A DNA stretch of 9,702 nt from an uncultured Senegalimassilia sp. (GCA_937925385.1 CALEWN010000253.1:1-9702); one strand, 5' to 3'; positions 1 to 5,955 are shown, numbered from the stretch's first letter. Translations and numbers: made by a program. Notes: a model not told the origin generated them from the sequence alone.

Positions 1-338
1 AGCTCGGCCTTGACCTCAGGCGTTCCATACTCGTTGAGGATACGCCAGTTCAAGTCTGCTGCATAATGAAGGTGCATGCGCATGCCGCCGGGACCGCGGC
101 TGAACTCCTCTTGCACCTTCAGGATCTCCAATTCGCTCAAATCCCATCCGCCGTACTCGGAGGGAAGCGCGAAACGATACAGATCGTTCTCGCGAGCCAG
201 ATCGAAGAAACGCTGCGGGAAGACGTTGGTCTGCTCGACTTCCTCCTGCATTTCCTCGAACGGACCCTCCGCAAGCGCCCGGACCTTGGTCAGGAATTCA
301 GCAAACTGCTCATCGCTGATCTTTGCATTTGGGTTCAT
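1..338 (-). CDS. Acyl-CoA dehydrogenase, N-terminal part (cut by window edge)
   Basis: Reads leftward off the window, so only about 112 N-terminal residues are visible. The translation starts MNPNAKISDEQFAEF, followed by a helical segment and then FALPSEYGGWDLSELE and YGTPEVKAE, the usual helical N-terminal domain of FAD-dependent acyl-CoA dehydrogenases (the 'P-x-EYGG' turn, then the 'x-G-T/S-x-E-x-K' segment). Such enzymes oxidise acyl-CoA or reduce enoyl-CoA with electron-transfer flavoprotein. The catalytic base and FAD-binding half lie outside, so substrate class cannot be judged. I chose ATG at 338 because AGGGG lies 7 bases upstream; the in-frame ATG at 344 would leave only one base between AGGGG and the start. 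The gene is divergent from the crotonase gene at 695, sharing a 356-base control region, and probably belongs to the same acyl-CoA pathway. Family assignment is fairly sure; function is inferred. Confidence 0.82.
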   Translation of the reverse strand, partial: MNPNAKISDEQFAEFLTKVRALAEGPFEEMQEEVEQTNVFPQRFFDLARENDLYRFALPSEYGGWDLSELEILKVQEEFSRGPGGMRMHLHYAADLNWRILNEYGTPEVKAE

Positions 339-501
339 ACGCATGCCCCTATCGATGTATATGTTTCGAACGCAGCATGTGGATTGAGGGTGATTTCACC
401 TAGCACATGTTTTGCGTTCCCCTTGCTGACATACATGATAGCGAGCGAAATCGACCTTGTGCGGCTTGAAACCATTGACGTTTTCTGGCGCAATCTGCTC
501 A

Positions 502-522
502 TCGATAGGTTGCGTCTATCGA
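502..522. promoter_or_regulatory. Operator-like palindrome TCGATAG-N7-CTATCGA
   Basis: A perfect 7-base inverted repeat with a 7-base spacer (two half-sites one helical turn and a half apart) near the middle of the divergent region. A third half-site, CTATCGA, occurs at 349-355 just upstream of the leftward gene's ribosome binding site. No U tract follows, so a terminator is unlikely. The binding protein is unknown. Confidence 0.45.
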
Positions 523-632
523 ATTCCGGAATCCGTTCACCAGATTCCAGGATGTGTGAGGTAATGGGCACAAAAACGGAATATTGTCCGTATGAATACC
601 TTTCAAAAGGCGGCATTCTGTATTTAGTCACA

Positions 633-689
633 CAGACGGTAACGAAGTCTGGGACAAACTTTCAAAGCTTGAGTAAATCAAGAAAGGGG
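633..689 (+). promoter_or_regulatory. Leader of crotonase mRNA: two small hairpins and ribosome binding site
   Basis: CAGAC (633-637) can pair with GTCTG (647-651). CTTGA (668-672) can pair with TCAAG (678-682), which directly abuts the Shine-Dalgarno AAAGGGG (683-689), 5 bases before the ATG. TTGA (669-672) could instead pair with TCAA (662-665). The helices are short (4-5 bp), so a regulatory role is only a possibility; the ribosome binding site itself is clear. Confidence 0.4.
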
Positions 690-694
690 TCGCC

Positions 695-1573
695 ATGAGC
701 GTCTATCAGGAAAGCTATCATCTGCCCGAGTTTACCTACGAGTATGAGAAGCTGAAGATCGACAAGCGTGGTCCGGTTTATGTTTGCGCATTCGACGATG
801 CACAGAACCTCAACGCCATGTCCTATAAGCAGATGGCCGAGTTCAATGACTTCTTGATCAAGGTCCGCATGGACAAGGATTGCCGCGTCATCGTTCTGAC
901 CGGCGAGGGCCGCTCCTTCTGCGCTGGCTTCAACCTGAACGACCTGGCTCTCGAGCCGCCTGAGGATATGGGCCGCATCCAGCGTGACTTCTACATCATG
1001 CAGCGTATGTGCTCCGATCAGATCGTGAACATGCGTCGCTGCGAGCAGCCGATCATCGGCGCTCTGAAGGGCTACGCCGTCGGTGGCGGTCTGTCCATCT
1101 CCTGCGCTTGCGACCTGCGCGTCCTGGGCGAGTCCTATAAGATGAACGCCGGCTACCTGTCCATCGGCTACACCGGCACCGACATGGGCGGCGCCTTCTT
1201 CCTGCCCAAGATCGTCGGCTACGCTCGCGCCGCCGAGATCCTGATGAACCCTGCCCGTCATGACGCTCAGCAGCTGCTCGACTGGGGCTTCGCGAACCGC
1301 GTTGTCGCCGACGACGACGTGCTCGAGACCGCTGTTGCCATGGCTGAGGACATGTGCAAGCAGACCGCTCCGTTCGGCCTGCGCCTGACCAAGGAGTGCC
1401 TGCAGACCTCCCTCGACGGCACCAGCTTCGAGAACGTCATCAAGATGGAGAACCGCAACCAGGTTCTGGCCTCCAACACCAACGACGGCATCATGGGCAC
1501 CCTCAAGATGAACCCGCACAACAAGCAGGACGTCAAGGACAACCCGGACAAGTACGCTTTCCACAACATGTAA
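695..1573 (+). CDS. Enoyl-CoA hydratase/isomerase (crotonase) family protein
   Basis: A 292-residue protein, a little longer than typical crotonases (about 260). The oxyanion-hole segments are present: GRSFCAGFNLNDLA (72-85) and GYAVGGGLSISCACDLRV (126-143), then the SIGYTGTDMGGAFFLP region (156-171). The two glutamates used by classical enoyl-CoA hydratase (rat Glu144 and Glu164) appear absent: the first aligns with Ser134, and the second falls in GYLSIG (153-158) with no acid. Asp163 in GTDMGG is the only obvious acid there, as in subgroups of EchA-like proteins. So the CoA-ester fold is sure, but hydration of a simple enoyl-CoA is not; isomerase, dehydratase or hydrolase chemistry is possible. 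Codons are strongly C/G-ending, suggesting high expression. AAAGGGG at 683-689 supports the start. It is transcribed alone, with a terminator 20 bases after the stop. Confidence 0.9.
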   Translation: MSVYQESYHLPEFTYEYEKLKIDKRGPVYVCAFDDAQNLNAMSYKQMAEFNDFLIKVRMDKDCRVIVLTGEGRSFCAGFNLNDLALEPPEDMGRIQRDFYIMQRMCSDQIVNMRRCEQPIIGALKGYAVGGGLSISCACDLRVLGESYKMNAGYLSIGYTGTDMGGAFFLPKIVGYARAAEILMNPARHDAQQLLDWGFANRVVADDDVLETAVAMAEDMCKQTAPFGLRLTKECLQTSLDGTSFENVIKMENRNQVLASNTNDGIMGTLKMNPHNKQDVKDNPDKYAFHNM

Positions 1574-1593
1574 GTCGCATCTCTTGTGACTTG

Positions 1594-1628
1594 GTGCCCT
1601 CGATCGATTGCGGTCGAGGGCACTTTTT
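1594..1628 (+). terminator. Rho-independent terminator of the crotonase gene
   Basis: A perfect 10-base stem, GTGCCCTCGA (1594-1603) with TCGAGGGCAC (1614-1623), a 10-base loop, and TTTTT at 1624-1628. It begins 20 bases after the stop codon, so the downstream flavoprotein gene needs its own promoter. Confidence 0.93.
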
Positions 1629-1711
1629 GCTATAGGGGTACAGGGGCGTGGTCGCACATATCCGGCTCTGGTCGGATGCAGGGATGCGGCTACAGGGTCA
1701 CGTAAGCGATT

Positions 1712-1716
1712 AGGAG
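1712..1716 (+). promoter_or_regulatory. Ribosome binding site of the flavoprotein gene
   Basis: AGGAG lies 6 bases before the ATG at 1723 and fixes this start. Between the preceding terminator and this site there is TATAGG (1631-1636), a possible -10 without a clear -35, and a small inverted repeat ATCCG-N8-CGGAT (1660-1677). Confidence 0.7.
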
Positions 1717-1722
1717 ACGAGA

Positions 1723-2337
1723 ATGAACATTCTGGCCATCAACGGTAGCCATCGTGCCGGCAAAGGCACTGCAGCGCTTTTGAGCGCCGTTCTGGAGACT
1801 GCCGGTCATCAAGGTGCTACGTGCGAGCTCATCGAGCTGTCGCATCTTGATATCCGCTTCTGCTGCGGTTGCAACAAATGCTTGGGTTCCAATCGCTGCA
1901 CCATCCATGACGACATGGATATGCTTTACGACAAGATGATGCATGCCGATGGTATCGTTTTGGGCTCGCCGGTGTATTTCGGCACCGTATCCGCACGCAT
2001 GAAGAACTTCATGGATCGTACGCGTCCTTTGCACATGGTCGACAACGCCCTTGCCGGCAAAGTCGGCGGCATGGTCACGTGCTCGGGCTTGCCCGATTGC
2101 GGCTGCCAAGGCGCCCTTGCGGCCATGGATCATTTCTTCGCCACGCATGAGATGCTCGTGGTCCATCCTCGTCCGCTCGGTCCGGTCATCGGCGATGGCG
2201 TTGCCGCGACGCAGCTTGCTCGTTTCAACGAGGCGGGCGATCCTGAGTGGCGCAGCATCAAGGATGACCAGAACGCTTTCAAGTCCGCTCGTCGCCTCGG
2301 CCACGACATGTTCAACCTCATCGCCCGTTTGTCTTAA
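1723..2337 (+). CDS. NADPH-dependent FMN reductase / iron-sulfur flavoprotein family
   Basis: A 204-residue cytoplasmic flavodoxin-fold protein. The N-terminal strand and FMN-phosphate loop read MNILAINGSHRAGKGTAALL (1-20), and the second flavin loop reads GSPVYFGTVSARMKNFMDRT (81-100), both typical of the FMN_red/Flavodoxin_2 group. Between them is FCCGCNKCLGSNRC with Cys47, Cys50, Cys53 and Cys59, the compact C-x2-C-x2-C-x5-C arrangement that binds a 4Fe-4S cluster in archaeal iron-sulfur flavoproteins. Further cysteines (120, 126, 128) follow in a CSGLPDCGC stretch. Such proteins pass electrons between ferredoxin or NAD(P)H and small acceptors. Here it could supply or remove electrons for the acyl-CoA dehydrogenases, but this rests only on proximity. 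It has its own ribosome binding site and is closed by a strong terminator, so it is monocistronic. Codon use is less biased than in the crotonase gene. Confidence 0.88.
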   Translation: MNILAINGSHRAGKGTAALLSAVLETAGHQGATCELIELSHLDIRFCCGCNKCLGSNRCTIHDDMDMLYDKMMHADGIVLGSPVYFGTVSARMKNFMDRTRPLHMVDNALAGKVGGMVTCSGLPDCGCQGALAAMDHFFATHEMLVVHPRPLGPVIGDGVAATQLARFNEAGDPEWRSIKDDQNAFKSARRLGHDMFNLIARLS

Positions 2338-2362
2338 GCCGATTTCCCATATCGCGTGCAAT

Positions 2363-2395
2363 GGCGATCGCCTTCCCGGCGGTCGCCTTTTTTTT
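2363..2395 (+). terminator. Rho-independent terminator of the flavoprotein gene
   Basis: GGCGATCGCC (2363-2372) pairs with GGCGGTCGCC (2378-2387) with one G-U pair and a TTCCC loop, followed by eight T (2388-2395). This is a strong intrinsic terminator 25 bases after the stop codon. Confidence 0.95.
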
Positions 2396-2770
2396 GTGCT
2401 TGGACAGCTTGATTGTATGCATGCCTTCAAATCGGATGCTTATCCGGGCCCGTCAGCCCGAACTGTCGTTCACGCTTCGATATCGTCGGCGTGGCTGCTG
2501 TGCAAAAGCATTATGGGGACGGTTGGGAGACGGCGGAGCGCGTTGCCGTGAAAGCTGCTGTGCATCGATGGCTGGCATCCTGATGGACCATGTGGGTCAT
2601 AGTCGGTGGGGAAGGGCGGCGTTTGCGGCGGCTAGTTAGCCCATGCGTTGCGTGATGATCGCTGTCGGCATCGTGCGGCCTGGCATGTTCGGATCGGGGT
2701 ATCTTGCATTCACTACACGGAAAGAGACTGTCCGCGAATGCATGCACTATATAAAGAGCTACATATAAAG
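2396..2770. other. Gene-free stretch between two convergent genes
   Basis: About 375 bases between the flavoprotein terminator and the CoA-transferase terminator. Short open frames exist on both strands, but none has a good ribosome binding site, a recognisable motif or a fitting composition. The only protein-like string is a start-less 56-codon frame at 2413-2580 ending in AVQKHYGDGWETAERVAVK and a few more residues; it could be a remnant or chance. Visible structure: a small hairpin CGGGC/GCCCG (2445-2460) and a nested inverted repeat at 2705-2742. No tRNA or other known RNA is recognised. Confidence 0.5.
2705..2742. repeat. Nested inverted repeat TGCATTC...GAATGCA
   Basis: TGCATTC (2705-2711) is the exact inverse of GAATGCA (2736-2742), and inside it CGGA (2718-2721) pairs with TCCG (2731-2734). 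The two helices are separated by an uneven internal loop (6 and 1 bases). It may be a structured element of an untranslated region or a protein site; nothing identifies it. Confidence 0.35.
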
Positions 2771-2798
2771 AAAACCCGCAACAGAGGTTGCGGGTTTT
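2771..2798 (-). terminator. Rho-independent terminator of the CoA-transferase gene
   Basis: A perfect 12-base stem, AAAACCCGCAAC (2771-2782) with GTTGCGGGTTTT (2787-2798), and a 4-base loop. Read on the minus strand it is followed by TTTTCTTTATAT. It lies about 30 bases beyond the CoA-transferase stop. The A/T-flanked stem could also stop transcripts coming from the left. Confidence 0.95.
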
Positions 2799-2828
2799 CC
2801 CAACGAACGATTGAAAGGAGTTTGGCGA

Positions 2829-4139
2829 TTACCAGTTGCAGGGAGCTTCACCCTTGACCTGGCGCTCGGACTTGAAGATGGTGTCCGGGACTTCCTTGCC
2901 ATGCCAGCACTTGATGGCGCCGTCCTCTTCAGCCTTGGCGATCTGCTCATCGGTGTAGCCGAGCTTCTCCATGATCTCGGTGGTGTGATAACCGATGGGC
3001 TTGGACAGGATGACCGGCGGATCGCCGTACTCGCGGAAACGCAGGGGGCTCATCGGCAGGGCCTTCTTGCCATAGCCTTCGTACTCGACCCAACGCAGGG
3101 AGTCGTTGTCGTAAGCTTCCTGGTCCTTGACCACGTCGGTGTAACGGAAGCACTTCTGATGGGGAACCTCATGCTCGCGCAGGATCTCGTCCCACTCGTC
3201 GAAGGTCTTGGTCGAGAAACCGGCCTCGAGCCAGCTGATGACCTCGGGCTGCTTCTCGGAAGCCTTCAGTGCGGGCAGGTTGCAGGTGTCGGGCTGATCG
3301 ACATGCTCGGCATTGCCCGTGATCTCCATCATCATGTTGTAGTACTTGTCGTACTGAGGCATGCAGATGAGCATCCACTTGCCGTCCTTGGTGCGGTACG
3401 TGTTGTTGAACGGGTTGGGCACGTGCTTACGAGACTTCGGATACGGTGCGCCGAACTGCGTAGCCATGATGCCGATCTTGCCGCCCCAGATAGCAGCGCC
3501 GTACAGGTTGCAGGTAACCTTGTCGCCCTTGCCGGTGCGGGTGCGGTTGAACAGCGCAGCCAGGATGCCGCCTGCCATGATGGATGCGGCGTTGTAGTCG
3601 CCGAAAGCCTGCGGCGGGATCGCCGGGGACTCGCCATCCTCGCGGAAGCAGTTGGCAACGCCGCCACGAGCAGCCCAGCACACAGCGTCGAAGCCGGGGG
3701 TGTTGGCCTCTGCACCGAACTCGCCGTAGCCACGCAGCTGAGCCCAGATCAGGGACGGGTACTTGGCGGCCAGGGCGTCGTAGTCCAGGCCCAGCTTCAC
3801 GAGCGCCTTGTCGCGCAGGTTGCAGACGAAGACGTCGGCCTCGGAGAGCAGCTTGTCCATGACCGCGAAGCCCTCTTCGCTCTTAAGGTTCAGGGCGATC
3901 CAGTTCTTGTTGGTGTTGTTCAAGTCGATCGTGGGGTCTTCGGTATCGTTCTGCTCGCAGCCGAAGCCCGGGCCCTGGGTACGCTGGGCATCGCCGTGCA
4001 GCGGCTCGACCTTCATGATTTCAGCACCCATTTCAGACAGGATACGAACGGTTGCGGGAGCCGCAACCCACTCGCACAGTTCGACGACCTTCACGCCGTT
4101 CAGAGGGCCATAACCGTTAAGTTTCTCGCTTACCAGCAT
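2829..4139 (-). CDS. Family III CoA-transferase (CaiB/BaiF/FldA type)
   Basis: A 436-residue cytoplasmic enzyme of the formyl-CoA transferase/CaiB fold, which moves CoA between an acyl-CoA and a free acid through an aspartyl-CoA anhydride. The N-terminal Rossmann segment reads LNGVKVVELCEWVAAPATVR (13-32), with the GAEIMKVEP strand (38-46). LNLKSEEG (83-90), DVFVCNLRDKALVKLGLDY (102-120) and RGYGEFG (136-142) are typical. Asp151 in GFDAVCWAARGG is the expected catalytic aspartate. GKGDKVTCNLYGAAIWGG (203-220) and TPNPF-like VPNPFNNTYRTKDGKW (240-255) follow. From memory the pattern resembles clostridial FldA/HadA (cinnamoyl-CoA:phenyllactate and related transferases) as much as CaiB. The last ~25 residues form a Cys/Trp-containing tail (CWHGKEVPDTIF). 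AGGAG lies 9 bases before the ATG. It is divergent from the CaiA-like gene. The acid substrate cannot be told from sequence. Confidence 0.92.
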   Translation of the reverse strand: MLVSEKLNGYGPLNGVKVVELCEWVAAPATVRILSEMGAEIMKVEPLHGDAQRTQGPGFGCEQNDTEDPTIDLNNTNKNWIALNLKSEEGFAVMDKLLSEADVFVCNLRDKALVKLGLDYDALAAKYPSLIWAQLRGYGEFGAEANTPGFDAVCWAARGGVANCFREDGESPAIPPQAFGDYNAASIMAGGILAALFNRTRTGKGDKVTCNLYGAAIWGGKIGIMATQFGAPYPKSRKHVPNPFNNTYRTKDGKWMLICMPQYDKYYNMMMEITGNAEHVDQPDTCNLPALKASEKQPEVISWLEAGFSTKTFDEWDEILREHEVPHQKCFRYTDVVKDQEAYDNDSLRWVEYEGYGKKALPMSPLRFREYGDPPVILSKPIGYHTTEIMEKLGYTDEQIAKAEEDGAIKCWHGKEVPDTIFKSERQVKGEAPCNW

Positions 4140-4454
4140 TATGAGGCGCTCCTTTCATTTTCGTTTCGGGTGGTTCTTGCGTTTGCAGGACTAATATTTA
4201 CAGGTAAACGCGACTAGTTCTATGGACAATAATTCAATAGTGTGTGATTGCCCATAAGAAATGTTCGCTAAAACATAGGTAGACCTTTGCAAAACCCGTA
4301 TATGCGTTGGACAAACCACTTTATATGTTTCTGCAATTATGGGGTTCTGTGGCCAAGAAGCCGAAATTGGGTGGAGATACCTTGAAATGCTTGCCGAATG
4401 TTCGTTGGTTTGGTCGAAAACGGGATATTGGCCGTCAGGCGTTTCGCGGCTCGC

Positions 4455-4463
4455 TGGTATATT
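4455..4463 (+). promoter_or_regulatory. Candidate extended -10 for the CaiA-like gene
   Basis: TG-G-TATATT matches an extended -10 element. It lies 57 bases before the GTG start, leaving a leader of roughly 50 bases that contains the TATTGTCC element and the Shine-Dalgarno. No -35 at the right spacing is evident. Confidence 0.4.
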
Positions 4464-4506
4464 GAGTGCATAAGTTGGTATGTATCGCAGTATTGTCCGA
4501 GAACGC

Positions 4507-4513
4507 AAGGAGG
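4507..4513 (+). promoter_or_regulatory. Ribosome binding site that fixes the GTG start at 4520
   Basis: AAGGAGG lies 6 bases before GTG at 4520. The in-frame ATG at 4466 would place this perfect Shine-Dalgarno inside the coding region and add 18 residues unlike the family. The sequence after GTG, (V/M)DFNLSSDQ, matches the usual start of CaiA-like enzymes. Confidence 0.85.
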
Positions 4514-4519
4514 TTCGCG

Positions 4520-5680
4520 GTGGATTTCAATCTTTCGTCCGATCAAAAGAAGCTGGTGGCTGCTTTTCGTGCTTTCGGCACGGAAGTGTTCACGCCCGAC
4601 CATGTATCGCAATGGTGCAGGGACCAGGGCTTGCCCGACGATGTCATGAAGCGTTTTGCCGATACCTATTTCAAGTCCGTCGACAAACGGCTTTCCTCCG
4701 TCGCAGGTCATACGCTGCTTGATCAGGCGCTCATCATCGAGGAGCTGTCCCGATGCGCCGGCGCCACGCTGCCGTTCCAAAACGATCTGTTCAATCTGCA
4801 GATCGTCGATGCGCTTGCCGCCGCCGGCAACGTCGATCCCGTCGTCGAGGAGTATCGATCGACGGGTCGCCTTATGTTCGCGCTCGCCATTTCCGAGCCG
4901 GAGGGCGGTTCGGATGTCATGTCCATGAAGACGAGCACGAAAACCCTTGATGGGAAGATCGTTTTGAACGGCCGCAAGTCGTACGTCAACAACGGCGAGT
5001 ACGCTCCTTACATCGTCGTAGCCGCCATCGACGACGATGCTGAGACCGATGATGCGTATCCCGCGCTTGCATTGTGGCTTGTTCCTCGAAATCTGAAGGG
5101 TATCGCTGCGGTCCCCATCGACAAGATCGGGCAGGATATGCTTCCATTCGCGTCCTTATCGTTCCAAGACGTCGAGCTGAAGCCCGAATATCGCATCTCG
5201 TCCGATCAAGGCGATTTCAGGCGGCTGTTCCAAATGCTCGAATATGGTCGTGTTCTGCTGTGCGCATCGTCGCTTGGCATGGCGCAGGCGGCTATGGAGG
5301 ACGCATGCGCGCATGCGCGCTCCCGAAAGGCGTTCGGCGTGCAGGTTGGCCGTTTCCAGCAGATCGAGACCATGCTGACGGATATGGAGCTGCATCTCAC
5401 CAACATGAGGTCGATCTTGTACCGTGCCGCATGGGCCGTCGACGAGGGCGATCCCGATCGACGTTTGGCCGTGTCCCTCATGAAGCGATACATCCCCAAA
5501 ACCGCTGTGGAGGTGGCATCCGACGCCATGCAGATCCTGGGCGGTTTGGGTTATACGGAAAGCTCTCGCACGTGCCGTGTTTGGCGCGACTGCCGAGGCA
5601 ACCAGATCGCAGAGGGCACCGATCAGATCATGGTGTACATCGCCGCACCGCTGATTGCCGAGAAATACGGCGATTTTTAA
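4520..5680 (+). CDS. Acyl-CoA dehydrogenase, CaiA-like
   Basis: Starting at GTG the protein has 386 residues, the normal length for this FAD enzyme family. The N-terminus (M/V)DFNLSSDQKKLVAAFR, the FAD signature LAISEPEGGSDV (122-133), LNGRKSYVNNGEYAPYIVVA (149-168), RKAFG (269-273), MRSILYRAAWAVDEGD (296-311) and AMQILGGLGY (336-345) are all present. Glu365 in AEGTDQI sits where MCAD and SCAD carry the catalytic base. Several stretches resemble E. coli CaiA (crotonobetainyl-CoA reductase) as I recall it, so a role in reducing or oxidising a short or modified acyl-CoA is likely, with electrons through an ETF not encoded here. It is divergent from the CoA-transferase, the classic CaiA-CaiB pairing. 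No strong terminator follows; a weak AT-rich hairpin lies at 5722-5740. Substrate unknown. Confidence 0.9.
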   Translation: MDFNLSSDQKKLVAAFRAFGTEVFTPDHVSQWCRDQGLPDDVMKRFADTYFKSVDKRLSSVAGHTLLDQALIIEELSRCAGATLPFQNDLFNLQIVDALAAAGNVDPVVEEYRSTGRLMFALAISEPEGGSDVMSMKTSTKTLDGKIVLNGRKSYVNNGEYAPYIVVAAIDDDAETDDAYPALALWLVPRNLKGIAAVPIDKIGQDMLPFASLSFQDVELKPEYRISSDQGDFRRLFQMLEYGRVLLCASSLGMAQAAMEDACAHARSRKAFGVQVGRFQQIETMLTDMELHLTNMRSILYRAAWAVDEGDPDRRLAVSLMKRYIPKTAVEVASDAMQILGGLGYTESSRTCRVWRDCRGNQIAEGTDQIMVYIAAPLIAEKYGDF

Positions 5681-5852
5681 AAAATGTCCCATCGTGTAAA
5701 TATCGAATCAGCAATTGTGGCGGTAAAAGTCTCTTTTATCGATTTCTATAGGTTATAGTTGATTCTGATATATACACATATCTCCGTAGTTGACCACTTT
5801 AATTCTACGAAACCGGATAAATGAGTGAGTTCTGTCCGTATCTTCCGTAGGT

Positions 5853-5867
5853 TTTGTGATGTACAAA
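5853..5867. promoter_or_regulatory. LysR-type box candidate TTTGT-N5-ACAAA
   Basis: An interrupted palindrome of 15 bases with T-N11-A spacing, about 90 bases before the transporter start. LysR-type regulators commonly bind such sites, and a LysR gene follows the transporter. Overlapping it is GTAC-AAA-GTAC (5861-5871). Function is inferred from form and position only. Confidence 0.4.
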
Positions 5868-5873
5868 GTACTT

Positions 5874-5901
5874 GGATAAGCGGAAGGGTGCTTATCCGGT
5901 T
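5874..5901. promoter_or_regulatory. Inverted repeat GGATAAG-N10-CTTATCC, with a distant third arm
   Basis: A perfect 7-base inverted repeat (5874-5880 and 5891-5897). The right arm extends to TTATCCGGTT, which is an exact 10-base inverse of AACCGGATAA at 5811-5820, 71 bases away. Three related half-sites around a promoter suggest cooperative or looping repressor binding; an mRNA hairpin is the alternative. Confidence 0.4.
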
Positions 5902-5955
5902 CATCACACCAGGAGTTCTAGGTTTGCGTTTTGCGAAGGAAAACCTACGACAAGG

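Larger units (their letters stand above)
339..694. promoter_or_regulatory. Divergent control region with several palindromes
   Basis: This gene-free stretch separates the leftward acyl-CoA dehydrogenase from the rightward crotonase. It is clearly more AT-rich than the flanking genes. Visible inverted repeats are GGTGA-TT-TCACC (389-400), TCGATAG-N7-CTATCGA (502-522), GGAATC-N9-GATTCC (528-548) and CGGA-N6-TCCG (577-590). A further CTATCGATG at 349-357 is an inverted copy of CATCGATAG at 500-508. TATTGTCC lies at 582-589 and TTTGTCC (minus strand) at 652-658. I see no convincing -35/-10 pair for either gene, which fits activator-dependent promoters. Short open frames crossing this region look like chance. 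Confidence 0.6.
4140..4519. promoter_or_regulatory. Divergent control region of CoA-transferase and CaiA-like genes
   Basis: AT-rich, gene-free 380 bases. TATTGTCC appears on the minus strand (4222-4229) in the CoA-transferase leader and on the plus strand (4492-4499) just before the CaiA-like ribosome binding site. TTTGTCC (minus) is at 4309-4315. TTTAC-AG-GTAAA (4197-4208) is a compact inverted repeat in the CoA-transferase leader, and AGGT-AG-ACCT lies at 4277-4286. A candidate extended -10, TGGTATATT (4455-4463), could start the rightward transcript near 4470; no clear -35 is seen. A 105-codon minus-strand open frame spanning most of this region is judged spurious. Confidence 0.6.
5681..5955 (+). 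promoter_or_regulatory. AT-rich control region upstream of the MFS transporter
   Basis: A gene-free stretch of about 275 bases. An AT-rich hairpin, GGTAAAAG-TCT-CTTTTATC (5722-5740), may weakly end the upstream transcript. TTGACC (5790-5795) is a fair -35, but the best -10 like bases (GATAAA, 5816-5821) are 20 bases away, suggesting an activated promoter. AACCGGATAA (5811-5820) overlaps that -10 and recurs inverted as TTATCCGGTT (5892-5901). GGATAAG (5874-5880) pairs with CTTATCC (5891-5897). TTTGT-N5-ACAAA (5853-5867) has the T-N11-A layout of LysR-type sites. CTGTCCGTAT (5832-5841) is a variant of the TTGTCC element. Confidence 0.55.

Noticed and set aside
66..698. A 210-codon plus-strand frame and a 98-codon minus-strand frame (335-631) crossing the first divergent region
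   Set aside because: The plus frame begins opposite the acyl-CoA dehydrogenase and ends over the crotonase start; neither has domain signatures, and the shared region is AT-rich with palindromes.
662..1657. A 331-codon open frame on the minus strand opposite the crotonase gene
   Set aside because: It is the antisense shadow of a gene with extreme codon bias, its product is a repetitive Val/Leu/Asp/His-rich string without any family motif, and it runs through the crotonase terminator.
2413..2583. A start-less frame ending in a protein-like segment with a final HRWLAS before the stop
   Set aside because: There is no start codon with a ribosome binding site and no recognised family; 56 codons open by chance is not unusual at this GC content.
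2811..4217. A 468-codon plus-strand open frame opposite the CoA-transferase gene
   Set aside because: The minus-strand product has clear family motifs and an active-site aspartate; the plus-strand frame is the mirror of its biased codons and encodes no recognisable domain.
4191..4508. A 105-codon minus-strand open frame filling the second divergent control region
   Set aside because: No ribosome binding site or motif is seen, and the region holds promoter and operator-like elements for both flanking genes.
4466..4519. An ATG start for the CaiA-like gene 18 codons upstream
   Set aside because: A perfect AAGGAGG would fall inside the gene, the extra residues have no family counterpart, and GTG at 4520 gives the standard start and length.
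5872..5955. An upstream TTG start that would extend the transporter by 28 residues
   Set aside because: No Shine-Dalgarno precedes it, the added residues are not transporter-like, and the stretch carries inverted repeats typical of a control region.
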